Position numbers and translations under genes: made by a program. The notes under the pieces were generated by a model. That model saw only the letters and a list, made by a program, of their open reading frames with translations, made no database searches and was not told the DNA's origin. A stretch of DNA of 64,000 nucleotides from Arthrobacter sp. AFG20 (GTDB lineage Bacteria > Actinomycetota > Actinomycetes > Actinomycetales > Micrococcaceae). Location: NCBI RefSeq assembly GCF_002892795.1, contig NZ_PJMC01000017.1, forward strand, positions 1 to 64,000, written 5' to 3'. Positions 58,236 to 64,000 of this stretch are shown here, piece by piece (within the stretch, counting starts at the first letter, position 1; each line of letters opens with the position of its first letter).

Positions 58236-59336
58236 TCAGTTCAGCGCGATGACGATCATCTGGGTGGTGCCCGGAATGCACGTCTGCAGGACTGCCCGTG
58301 GGAACCCGCCGAACACCGCCGCGACGTCGTTGGTGGTGCCTGGGTTTGGCACCTGGCCGCGGGCCGAGACCGTGTAGGAGCCGTACCCCGGGATGTCGAC
58401 GCGTTCACCGACGCTGATTCCTGAGAACCGCGCCCAGCCGCCGCAGAAGTCGTGCTCGGTGATGAAGAGCGAGTATCCGTCGGTGGGCGTGAAGTGGATG
58501 GGGCCGATGCAGCTGTCCACCATCGCCTGGCCGCCGGCGCCAGCCACGTAGATGGTCCTGACCGCCGGAGCCGGTGCCGGGGCGGGTGCCGGAGCCGGGG
58601 CGGGTGCTGGAGCCGGTCCGGCCGCGGGGGCCGGAACCGGTGCCGGTACGGCCACCGCGGGGCCGCTGAGCTTGAGCATCTGGCCAGGGAAAATGACGGA
58701 GCTGGGTGAAAGGCCGTTGGCTGCCAGCACACCGCCGGTACTGACATTGAAACGTGCCGCAATGGAACTGACCGAGTCGCCGGCAACCACCCGGTACGTG
58801 GTGGGCGTGGGCGCAGGGGCCGGCGCAACGTGGCGAACCGTTGCGGTTCTTGGTGCCGTTGCGGGTTTCGGTGCCGGCGCCTTGGCGGCGGCTGGTGCCT
58901 TGACCGCCGCCTTGACGGGTACTTTCGCGGGTGCCTTGGCAACTGGCGCCACGGCACGTGCCTTGGCAACCGGCGCCACAGCAGGTGCGGCGGCGGGAGC
59001 CGCGGCCGGCGTGCTGGTGGCAGGTGCCGCGGCCGCTGCCTCTGGTGCCGACGGAGTGGGGGCGGGCAACTGTTCGACGGCGGCCGGTTGGCCGACGGCG
59101 GCAGCCGGGCTCCCGGCGTCGGACGCCACCAGCGCGCCGACGCCCGCCGACGCCGCCAGCAGGGCAGCGGCCACCGCTGCCGAGATGAGCAGCACCCGGG
59201 CGCCCGGCCTGCCGGCCAGCGGTCCATGCCGTTCCGGGGCTGGCCTGACGAAGCTCGGGGGCCCCGACGGCAGGGGCTGCGGATGGTTTTCGGGGCCAGA
59301 GGTGATCTGGGGATCTGGCGTCTCCTGATGGTTCAT
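58236..59336 (-). CDS. Exported LysM protein with Ala/Pro-rich stalk
   Basis: I start at the ATG of MNHQETPDPQ, giving 366 residues; the longer frame adds a basic N-terminus without a clear ribosome site. One membrane segment (VLLISAAVAAALLAASAGVGALV) is followed by a long low-complexity Ala/Pro/Lys stalk, a LysM domain (TYRVVAGDSVSSIAARFNVSTGGVLAANGLSPSSVIFPGQMLKL) that binds peptidoglycan, another PAPAPA stalk, and a C-terminal domain with paired Cys (DSCIGPIHF, HDFCGGW, LQTCIPGTTQ). The last domain looks sortase-like in layout but lacks a clear catalytic Arg, so I leave it unassigned. Confidence 0.75.
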   Translation of the reverse strand: MNHQETPDPQITSGPENHPQPLPSGPPSFVRPAPERHGPLAGRPGARVLLISAAVAAALLAASAGVGALVASDAGSPAAAVGQPAAVEQLPAPTPSAPEAAAAAPATSTPAAAPAAAPAVAPVAKARAVAPVAKAPAKVPVKAAVKAPAAAKAPAPKPATAPRTATVRHVAPAPAPTPTTYRVVAGDSVSSIAARFNVSTGGVLAANGLSPSSVIFPGQMLKLSGPAVAVPAPVPAPAAGPAPAPAPAPAPAPAPAPAVRTIYVAGAGGQAMVDSCIGPIHFTPTDGYSLFITEHDFCGGWARFSGISVGERVDIPGYGSYTVSARGQVPNPGTTNDVAAVFGGFPRAVLQTCIPGTTQMIVIALN

Positions 59337-59742
59337 GGCATGGCCCTTGCGTCGTGCGCAGGCGGGGTTCCCGGGTGCGCGGCGGACGGTGACGCGCAGA
59401 CACAGGAGGTGCTGGGGCCACAGGGCGGAAGCACGGCATATGGGGCGCATAACCGCTATTCATGAATGACGCACGCCCGCGAACGTGCCGGCCCCAGCCT
59501 GATTCGAGTATGGAACCACCGCACAGGCACTGCACGAGTAGGGAATACCTGTTTTTCCGGGGGCGGGCACTTGTTTCCCGCAGGTTGTCCGCAGTATCGC
59601 CCGTTGCCCGTGCACCGTGGGCGCCCACGCATGCCCGGGGGCTGAACGGCACCGGCCGTCGTAGAATATTCCCGGTGACGCGGGAAGCGAACAAGCCGCC
59701 GGGCCGCGGGACTTACGGACATGGCTCGCGTACCGTTGAACC
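59337..59742. other. 406-base gene-free stretch between LysM and thioredoxin genes
   Basis: This is a divergent region. It holds an ATTCATGAAT palindrome near 59458-59467, a TAGAAT-type box at about 59663, and the thioredoxin -10 box. I looked for a c-di-AMP riboswitch upstream of the LysM gene, since cell-wall genes often have one, and found no convincing core motif. Confidence 0.5.
59731..59736 (+). promoter_or_regulatory. -10 box of a leaderless promoter (thioredoxin)
   Basis: TACCGT ends 6 bases before the ATG with no ribosome site between. The identical TACCGT at the same distance precedes cysG. Confidence 0.55.
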
Positions 59743-60180
59743 ATGGCTACCGTTGACATCACAGGTGAACAGTTCGCATCGACCATCGAGGGCAACGACA
59801 TTGTCCTGGTGGACTTCTGGGCTGAATGGTGTGGCCCGTGCCGCCAGTTCGCGCCCACGTACTCCGCGGTTTCGGAAAAGCACCCGGACGTCGTTTTCGC
59901 GAAAGTGGACACCGAAGCCGAGCAGCAGCTGGCAGCGGAGGCGGGCATTTCCTCGATCCCCACGCTGATGGCATTCCGCGAGAAAGTGCTGGTCTTCTCA
60001 CAGCCGGGCGCGCTGGGTGCCCCGCAGCTCGAGCAGGTCATTGACGCCGTCAAGGCGCTCGACATGGAGGAAGTCCACGCCCACGTGGCCCGCTCCCAGG
60101 CCGAGGCAGCTGCGGCCGCGGGCAACAGCGCCGGCAAGAGCGCAGGCCCCCAGGACGGCTCGCAGATCCCCGACTTCTAA
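59743..60180 (+). CDS. trxA: Thioredoxin with an Ala-rich C-terminal extension
   Basis: The 145-residue protein has WCGPC (residues 29-33) in VDFWAEWCGPCRQFAPTYSAV and the cis-Pro in SSIPTLMAFR. Residues 1-107 form a complete thioredoxin fold; residues 108-145 are an extra helical and Ala/Gly/Ser-rich tail ending QIPDF, which standard thioredoxins (about 105-110 residues) lack. It reduces protein disulfides using NADPH through thioredoxin reductase. The leaderless-type start and a B-family palindrome 15 bases after the stop are notable. Confidence 0.9.
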   Translation: MATVDITGEQFASTIEGNDIVLVDFWAEWCGPCRQFAPTYSAVSEKHPDVVFAKVDTEAEQQLAAEAGISSIPTLMAFREKVLVFSQPGALGAPQLEQVIDAVKALDMEEVHAHVARSQAEAAAAAGNSAGKSAGPQDGSQIPDF

Positions 60181-60195
60181 GCGGTCCTTAAACAG

Positions 60196-60258
60196 CAACG
60201 CGAGGTCACTTAGCGCCCAATAACCCTTCGGTATTGGGCGCTAAGAGACCCCGCGTTG
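60196..60258. repeat. Intergenic palindrome, family B, copy 2
   Basis: Arms of 27 bases (60196-60222 and 60232-60258) begin CAACGCGAGGTC and contain TAGCGCCCAATA, pairing with few mismatches around a 9-base loop. It lies between the convergent stop codons of trxA and the monooxygenase gene. Confidence 0.88.
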
Positions 60259-60288
60259 TTTGTTGTGGGGACCTCTGAATGTGGAGGA

Positions 60289-60567
60289 CTAGAAGCGTTC
60301 CACCTGGGCAGGTACGGCCAGGAGGGCGCTGAGGGATTCGTTCAGGTCCTGCAGGGCAATGCCCTTGGAGTGCGCGTCGAGGGCCTCTTCCGATTCCCAC
60401 CGCTCGGTCAGAACCAGCTTCTCCTCCGTCGCCTCGGTGAGCTCGTAGCGGATGCAGCCAGGTTCGTTGACTACCTCGTCAATGGCGATTTCCAGGGCGA
60501 GCTTCACGCGGAAGAACTCGCCGTCGTTGGGGATGAACGTGGCCTGAAGGTCGATGGGTGCACTCAT
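60289..60567 (-). CDS. Antibiotic biosynthesis monooxygenase (ABM)-family protein
   Basis: The 92-residue start is at MSAPIDLQAT; the longer frame adds 11 residues without a ribosome site. The pattern IDLQATFIPNDGEFFRVKLALEIAIDEVVNEPGCIRYEL, then LVLTERWESEEALDAHSKGIAL, matches the dimeric ABM/YgiN fold, whose members act as quinol monooxygenases or haem-degrading enzymes. No cofactor is needed by some members. Its role here is unknown. Confidence 0.78.
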   Translation of the reverse strand: MSAPIDLQATFIPNDGEFFRVKLALEIAIDEVVNEPGCIRYELTEATEEKLVLTERWESEEALDAHSKGIALQDLNESLSALLAVPAQVERF

Positions 60568-60589
60568 GGATTTCACAATACCGGCTTGA

Positions 60590-60595
60590 TAGCGT
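60590..60595 (+). promoter_or_regulatory. -10 box of a leaderless promoter (acyl-CoA synthetase)
   Basis: TAGCGT lies 6 bases before the ATG with no ribosome site between. The same box and spacing precede the MOSC gene. Confidence 0.55.
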
Positions 60596-60601
60596 GCCAT
60601 T

Positions 60602-62275
60602 ATGCGCGCTTACACCGCCGGGGACGCGGACGTCCCCCTGCTCGAGGAAACCATCGGTGAGAACTTTGAGCGCGTGGTGGCGCAGTTCCCCCTGCATGAC
60701 GCGCTGATCGAGGCTGCCGCGGTGCCGGGCGCGGACGCCCGCCGCTGGAGCTACACCAAACTGAACGACGACGTGGACCGGCTAGCCCGGGCGCTCCTCG
60801 CCCTTGGCGTCGCGAAGGGGGAGCGGATCGGCATCTGGAGCCCGAACTGCGCGGAATGGACCATCCTGCAATACGCGACGGCGAAGATCGGGGCGGTCCT
60901 GGTCAACGTGAATCCTTCCTACCGCAGCCACGAGCTGGAGTTCGTGGTGAAGCAGAACGGCATGCGGATGCTGGTCACGGCGCCGTCGGACCGGAACAGC
61001 GACTACGTCGGGATGGCGCGCCAGGCGCTCGCCGGGTGCCCGGACCTCCGCGAGCTCGTGTTCCTGCCGGACTTCGAATTGGAAGGGCTCGACGCCGGCG
61101 TCCCCCTGGGTGAGCTGGAGCTCACGTACGCCGAGCTGCTCAAGCGGGCGGACGCCGTCGGGCATTCTGTGCTGAAGGCCCGCATGGCGGGCCTCGGTCC
61201 GCACGATCCGATCAACCTGCAGTACACGTCCGGAACCACGGGCTTCCCCAAGGGAGCCACGCTGACGCATCACAACATCCTCAACAACGGGTATTCCATC
61301 GGTGAGCTGCTGGGATACACCGAACATGACCGCGTGGTGATTCCGGTGCCGTTCTACCACTGCTTCGGGATGGTGATCGGCAACCTGAACGCGCTGAGCC
61401 ACGGCGCCGCGACGATCATCCCGGGACGTGCGTTCACGCCGGCCGCCGCGCTGGAGGCCGTGCAGGATTTCGGCGGTACCTCCCTGTACGGGGTTCCCAC
61501 CATGTTCATCGCCGAACTCGCGCTTCCCGACTTTGCCTCGTACGACCTCTCCACCCTCCGCACCGGGGTGATGGCGGGCTCGCTGTGCCCCATCGAGGTG
61601 ATGAACCGCGTGATTTCCGAAATGAATATGAAGGACGTGGCCATCTGCTACGGCATGACCGAGACGTCGCCGGTGTCCACCATGACCCGCGATGGTGACA
61701 CGCTCCAGCAGCGGACGGAAACCGTGGGGCGCACCATGCCGCGGCTGGAAAACAAGATCGTTGACCCGGCCGGGGAAGTTGTGGAGCGCGGCGAGATCGG
61801 TGAACTGTGCACACGGGGCTACGCCGTCATGCAGGGGTACTGGAACCAGCCGGACAAGACAGCGGAGGCCATCGACGCGGACGGCTGGATGCACACCGGC
61901 GACCTGGCGCGCATGGACGACGGCGGGTACGTGGTGATCGAGGGCCGGATGAAGGACATGGTGATCCGCGGCGGCGAGAACATCTACCCGCGCGAGATCG
62001 AGGAGTACCTCTATACGCATCCGTCTATCCAGGATGTGCAGGTGATCGGGGTGCCCGATGCCAGGTACGGCGAGGAGCTCATGGCCTGCATCATCCTCAA
62101 ACCCGGGGCCGAACCGCTTGACGCGGCGGCGGTGGCCGAGTTCTGCCGCGGCAAGCTGGCGCACTACAAGGTTCCCCGCTACGTCGATGTCCGTGACAGC
62201 TTCCCCATGACGGTGTCCGGGAAGGTGCGCAAGGTGGAGATGCGCGAGGAAGCCGTCGCCCGGCTCGGCCTCTGA
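60602..62275 (+). CDS. AMP-binding acyl-CoA synthetase
   Basis: The 557-residue enzyme has the AMP-binding motif YTSGTTGFPKGATLTHHN and the GMTETSPVSTM motif. WMHTGDLARMDDGGYVVIEGRMKDMVIRGGENIYPREIEE and the C-terminal lysine in MTVSGKVRKVEMRE complete the set. It activates a carboxylic acid to acyl-AMP and then acyl-CoA. The form fits the medium/long-chain fatty-acyl or related group (FadD-like); the acid is not predictable. It stands alone, between the monooxygenase gene and a B-family palindrome. Confidence 0.88.
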   Translation: MRAYTAGDADVPLLEETIGENFERVVAQFPLHDALIEAAAVPGADARRWSYTKLNDDVDRLARALLALGVAKGERIGIWSPNCAEWTILQYATAKIGAVLVNVNPSYRSHELEFVVKQNGMRMLVTAPSDRNSDYVGMARQALAGCPDLRELVFLPDFELEGLDAGVPLGELELTYAELLKRADAVGHSVLKARMAGLGPHDPINLQYTSGTTGFPKGATLTHHNILNNGYSIGELLGYTEHDRVVIPVPFYHCFGMVIGNLNALSHGAATIIPGRAFTPAAALEAVQDFGGTSLYGVPTMFIAELALPDFASYDLSTLRTGVMAGSLCPIEVMNRVISEMNMKDVAICYGMTETSPVSTMTRDGDTLQQRTETVGRTMPRLENKIVDPAGEVVERGEIGELCTRGYAVMQGYWNQPDKTAEAIDADGWMHTGDLARMDDGGYVVIEGRMKDMVIRGGENIYPREIEEYLYTHPSIQDVQVIGVPDARYGEELMACIILKPGAEPLDAAAVAEFCRGKLAHYKVPRYVDVRDSFPMTVSGKVRKVEMREEAVARLGL

Positions 62276-62287
62276 ACCCACCTAAAG

Positions 62288-62350
62288 CAACGCGGGGTCA
62301 GGTATCGCCCTGTTGAGGGTCACTATTGGGCGATATCTGACCCCGCGTCG
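62288..62350. repeat. Intergenic palindrome, family B, copy 3
   Basis: Arms start CAACGCGGGGTC and contain TATCGCCC, with TATTGGGCGATA and GACCCCGCGTCG on the other side. It lies 12 bases after the acyl-CoA synthetase stop codon, ahead of a same-direction gene. Confidence 0.85.
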
Positions 62351-62415
62351 GTGGCTGCGGCATTGGGGCTGTGGATAACTCCCAAAGGCTCCGGCGGCCA
62401 GCCAGAATAGGTCCC

Positions 62416-63333
62416 ATGGCCCGCCCAACGCCGCTCCCGGACACCCTGCATCAGCTGCCCTTTACCGTGTATGAATCACGGGCGCTCGGGGTGACGGAGA
62501 AACGGCTCCGCGCCAAAGACCTTGCCGACGGCGGCCGTCTCATCTATTTGCCGAAGGGACGGCTCCCCGACCTGCAGGCACGGGCCCGGGTGCTGGCAGC
62601 GGCAACCCCCGGAGCCTGGGTGTCGCATCAGACAGCCGCTGAGCTCACGCTGTTGGGGTTGCCGCCATGGATGGACGGGGAGACCGTCCACCTCAGCAAG
62701 CCGCACGAGCTGCCGAGGGTTCGCCGCGTCGGAGTAGTAGGCCACCGCGTTCGGGTGATCCCAGGCGAAATCGGGGAGTGCGACGGCATTCCCATCTCCT
62801 TGCCACCCCGGACCTGGCTGGATCTCGCCACCGCGTTACCCCTGAAGTACGTCGTAGCCATGGGGGATCAGCTGATCCGGATTCCGCGGCCTCAGTTCGA
62901 AGGCCGCACGGCGCCCTATGCCTACAAAGAGGGGCTGCGCCTGCTCATCCGGCAGCATCCCAACATGAAGGGCGTTGAGAAGGCAAGGCTGGCCTTGGAC
63001 GAAATGCGAGTGGGCGCCGACTCCTACCCAGAAACTTTCCTCCGGATGGCGATGTTGGATGCGCACATGCCGGAGCCGGAACTGCAGGTTCGCCTCGACA
63101 CCCAAGATCCCTGGTCGCCGACCGCCGACCTCGGGTACCGGCGTTTCCGGATCGCACTGCAGTACGACGGCGAGCATCACCTTTCGCGCGAACAGCAGTC
63201 CCGCGATAACCGGCGAGACGAAGCGTTCACCAGTGCGGGCTGGTCCTATTTCAAGGTGAACGCCGACGATATGGATGAGGGATTCCGAGGCGTGATCAGC
63301 CGGGTCAAAAGTGCGAAACGCCGCGCAGCCTAG
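62416..63333 (+). CDS. DUF559-type protein with AbiEi-like N-terminus
   Basis: I start at MARPTPLPD (305 residues), where a CAGAAT box lies 7 bases before the ATG; the upstream ATG has no support. The N-terminal half has a winged-helix-like region (VTEKRLRAKDLADGGRLIYLPKG) and HQTAAELTLLGLP, as in AbiEi-type antitoxin-like proteins. The C-terminal part resembles DUF559/Vsr-like nucleases: RFRIALQYDGEHHL, then QQSRDNRRDEAFTSAGWSYFKVNADD. Such solitary genes are common in actinobacteria; a DNA-nuclease role is inferred and the biological role is unknown. Confidence 0.65.
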   Translation: MARPTPLPDTLHQLPFTVYESRALGVTEKRLRAKDLADGGRLIYLPKGRLPDLQARARVLAAATPGAWVSHQTAAELTLLGLPPWMDGETVHLSKPHELPRVRRVGVVGHRVRVIPGEIGECDGIPISLPPRTWLDLATALPLKYVVAMGDQLIRIPRPQFEGRTAPYAYKEGLRLLIRQHPNMKGVEKARLALDEMRVGADSYPETFLRMAMLDAHMPEPELQVRLDTQDPWSPTADLGYRRFRIALQYDGEHHLSREQQSRDNRRDEAFTSAGWSYFKVNADDMDEGFRGVISRVKSAKRRAA

Positions 63334-63335
63334 GA

Positions 63336-63398
63336 CAACGCGGGGTCAGATATCGCCCGGTGGAGGCAGTTCATTGGGCGCGAAGTGACCCCGCGTTG
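63336..63398. repeat. Intergenic palindrome, family B, copy 4
   Basis: Arms start CAACGCGGGGTC and contain TATCGCCC, with ATTGGGCGCGAAG and GACCCCGCGTTG on the other side. It lies 2 bases after the stop codon of the DUF559 gene and 12 bases before the convergent glycosylase stop codon. Confidence 0.85.
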
Positions 63399-63410
63399 CA
63401 GTTAGGGGGT

Positions 63411-64000
63411 TCAGTGGCCTCGGTGGTCCTGGATGGTCATGCGCGGCCCGAACGTGGGTTTCCGGAAGCCGCTGAGTCCGAGCATGCGGACCACCCGCTG
63501 CCGGTGCCCTGTCCACGGTTCCAGCAGGGCCAGCATGCCGGCGTCGTCAGTCCGCCGTCCGGTCAGCGCCGCGCCGACATACGCGGCCAGGTGGTAATCA
63601 CCCACCGCGATGGAGTCGGGGCAGCCGTGCGTCCGCTGCACCACCTCGGCGGCCGTCCATTCGCCGATACCCGGGATAGTCTGCATCTTGGCTGCTGCCT
63701 CCGCCGCCGGACGGGACGCCAGACGTTCAAGCGCGACGGCGGAGCGCAGGGCGCGCATGACAGTCGCCGAGCGCTGCGGGCCTACTCCCGCCTTGTGCCA
63801 CTCCCAGGACGGAATGCGGAGCCACCCCTCGGCGGTGGGCCTGACCAGCAGTCCGGGAGGCGCAACCGTGCCGCTGCCGGGCGCGGCGGTTCCGTGCCGG
63901 TACATCAGGTAGCGGAAACCCCGCCGCGCCTCGATGACCGTGACCTTCTGCTCCAGAATGGTGGGCACGAGCGAGTCGACCATCCGCCCGGTAGACGGCA
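63411..64000 (-). CDS. DNA-3-methyladenine glycosylase, AlkA type (N-terminus beyond window)
   Basis: The frame stays open to the right edge, so the N-terminus is missing. Visible are LVPTILEQKVTVIEARRGFRYLMYRHG and the helix-hairpin-helix MQTIPGIGEWTAAEVVQRTHG. The catalytic Asp of the HhH-GPD family lies in SIAVGDYHLAAYVGAALTG, and the C-terminus ends in a short basic tail. It removes alkylated bases from DNA in base-excision repair. It converges on the DUF559 gene with palindrome B4 between. Confidence 0.85.
   Translation of the reverse strand, partial: PSTGRMVDSLVPTILEQKVTVIEARRGFRYLMYRHGTAAPGSGTVAPPGLLVRPTAEGWLRIPSWEWHKAGVGPQRSATVMRALRSAVALERLASRPAAEAAAKMQTIPGIGEWTAAEVVQRTHGCPDSIAVGDYHLAAYVGAALTGRRTDDAGMLALLEPWTGHRQRVVRMLGLSGFRKPTFGPRMTIQDHRGH

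Noticed and set aside
58236..59336. Sortase
   Set aside because: The C-terminal domain has a TC-type motif and a His but no clear catalytic Arg, so the family was not assigned.
59337..59742. c-di-AMP (ydaO-type) riboswitch upstream of the LysM gene
   Set aside because: The region is long and GC-rich, but I could not find the conserved core motifs in order; only isolated short resemblances were seen.
1..64000. Mobile elements, prophage or genomic island
   Set aside because: No transposase, integrase, terminal inverted repeat pair, attachment duplication at tRNA-Tyr, or composition break was seen.

Overview
The window is high-GC DNA with dense gene packing, GC-rich third codon positions, frequent GTG starts, TAnnnT-type -10 boxes and leaderless genes. 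Its gene set is typical of soil Micrococcaceae, and the closest match I can suggest is Arthrobacter or Pseudarthrobacter. It looks like ordinary chromosome: I see no transposase, integrase, phage gene, plasmid gene or CRISPR array. All names come from reading translated sequence by eye; no database search was run.

Layout. 1-6.5 kb: a MOSC protein and a divergent catabolic locus. Three dehydrogenases (one HisD-fold and HpsN-like, one SDR, one 3-hydroxyacyl-CoA-dehydrogenase-like) face an MHS-type transporter and a LacI regulator across twin palindromic operators. 6.7-8.6 kb: an F420:NADP reductase-like gene, an orphan amino-acid-binding lipoprotein and a small unknown. 9.4-15.4 kb: a sulfur block with a sulfonate-type ABC transporter, a CysG-like siroheme enzyme and an FprA-like ferredoxin reductase. 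15.4-22.1 kb: envelope and stress-type genes (a DUF+SRPBCC fusion, DUF1206, AI-2E transporter) and a CynX-type MFS/GntR pair. 22.2-27.3 kb: a CYTH-CHAD protein, a PEP-utilising enzyme resembling rifampin phosphotransferase, and a hydrolase. 27.3-31.8 kb: a PucR regulator divergent from a GABA/putrescine pair (patD-like, gabT). 32-36.7 kb: UspA, RarD, topoisomerase IB and a second FprA paralogue. 36.9-41.7 kb: a GAF regulator, acetaldehyde dehydrogenase, alcohol dehydrogenase and DUF779. 41.9-47.6 kb: a 1,910-residue secreted haem peroxidase with calcium-binding and FG-GAP-like repeats. 47.9-64 kb: an amino-acid permease, DUF2461, an acyltransferase-SGNH protein, fur-katA divergent from an MFS exporter, HtpX, YajQ, tRNA-Tyr, a LysM protein, thioredoxin, a small monooxygenase, an acyl-CoA synthetase, a DUF559-type nuclease and a truncated AlkA-type glycosylase.

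Several genes plausibly work together. The sulfonate transporter, siroheme synthase and ferredoxin reductase fit sulfite reduction, although no sulfite reductase is in view. The alcohol and aldehyde dehydrogenases convert ethanol-like alcohols to acids under the GAF regulator. PatD and GabT both act on putrescine/GABA catabolism.

The least ordinary feature lies between the genes. Long palindromes of at least five sequence families recur just after stop codons. One family has four copies with nearly constant arms. They resemble REP-type elements or terminators, and I do not recognise them as a described family. Other points for follow-up are a set of leaderless genes with a TAnnnT box 5-7 bases before the start, a DUF1206 gene with no normal start codon, an in-frame gene fusion with an internal start, and the unassigned three-dehydrogenase pathway.
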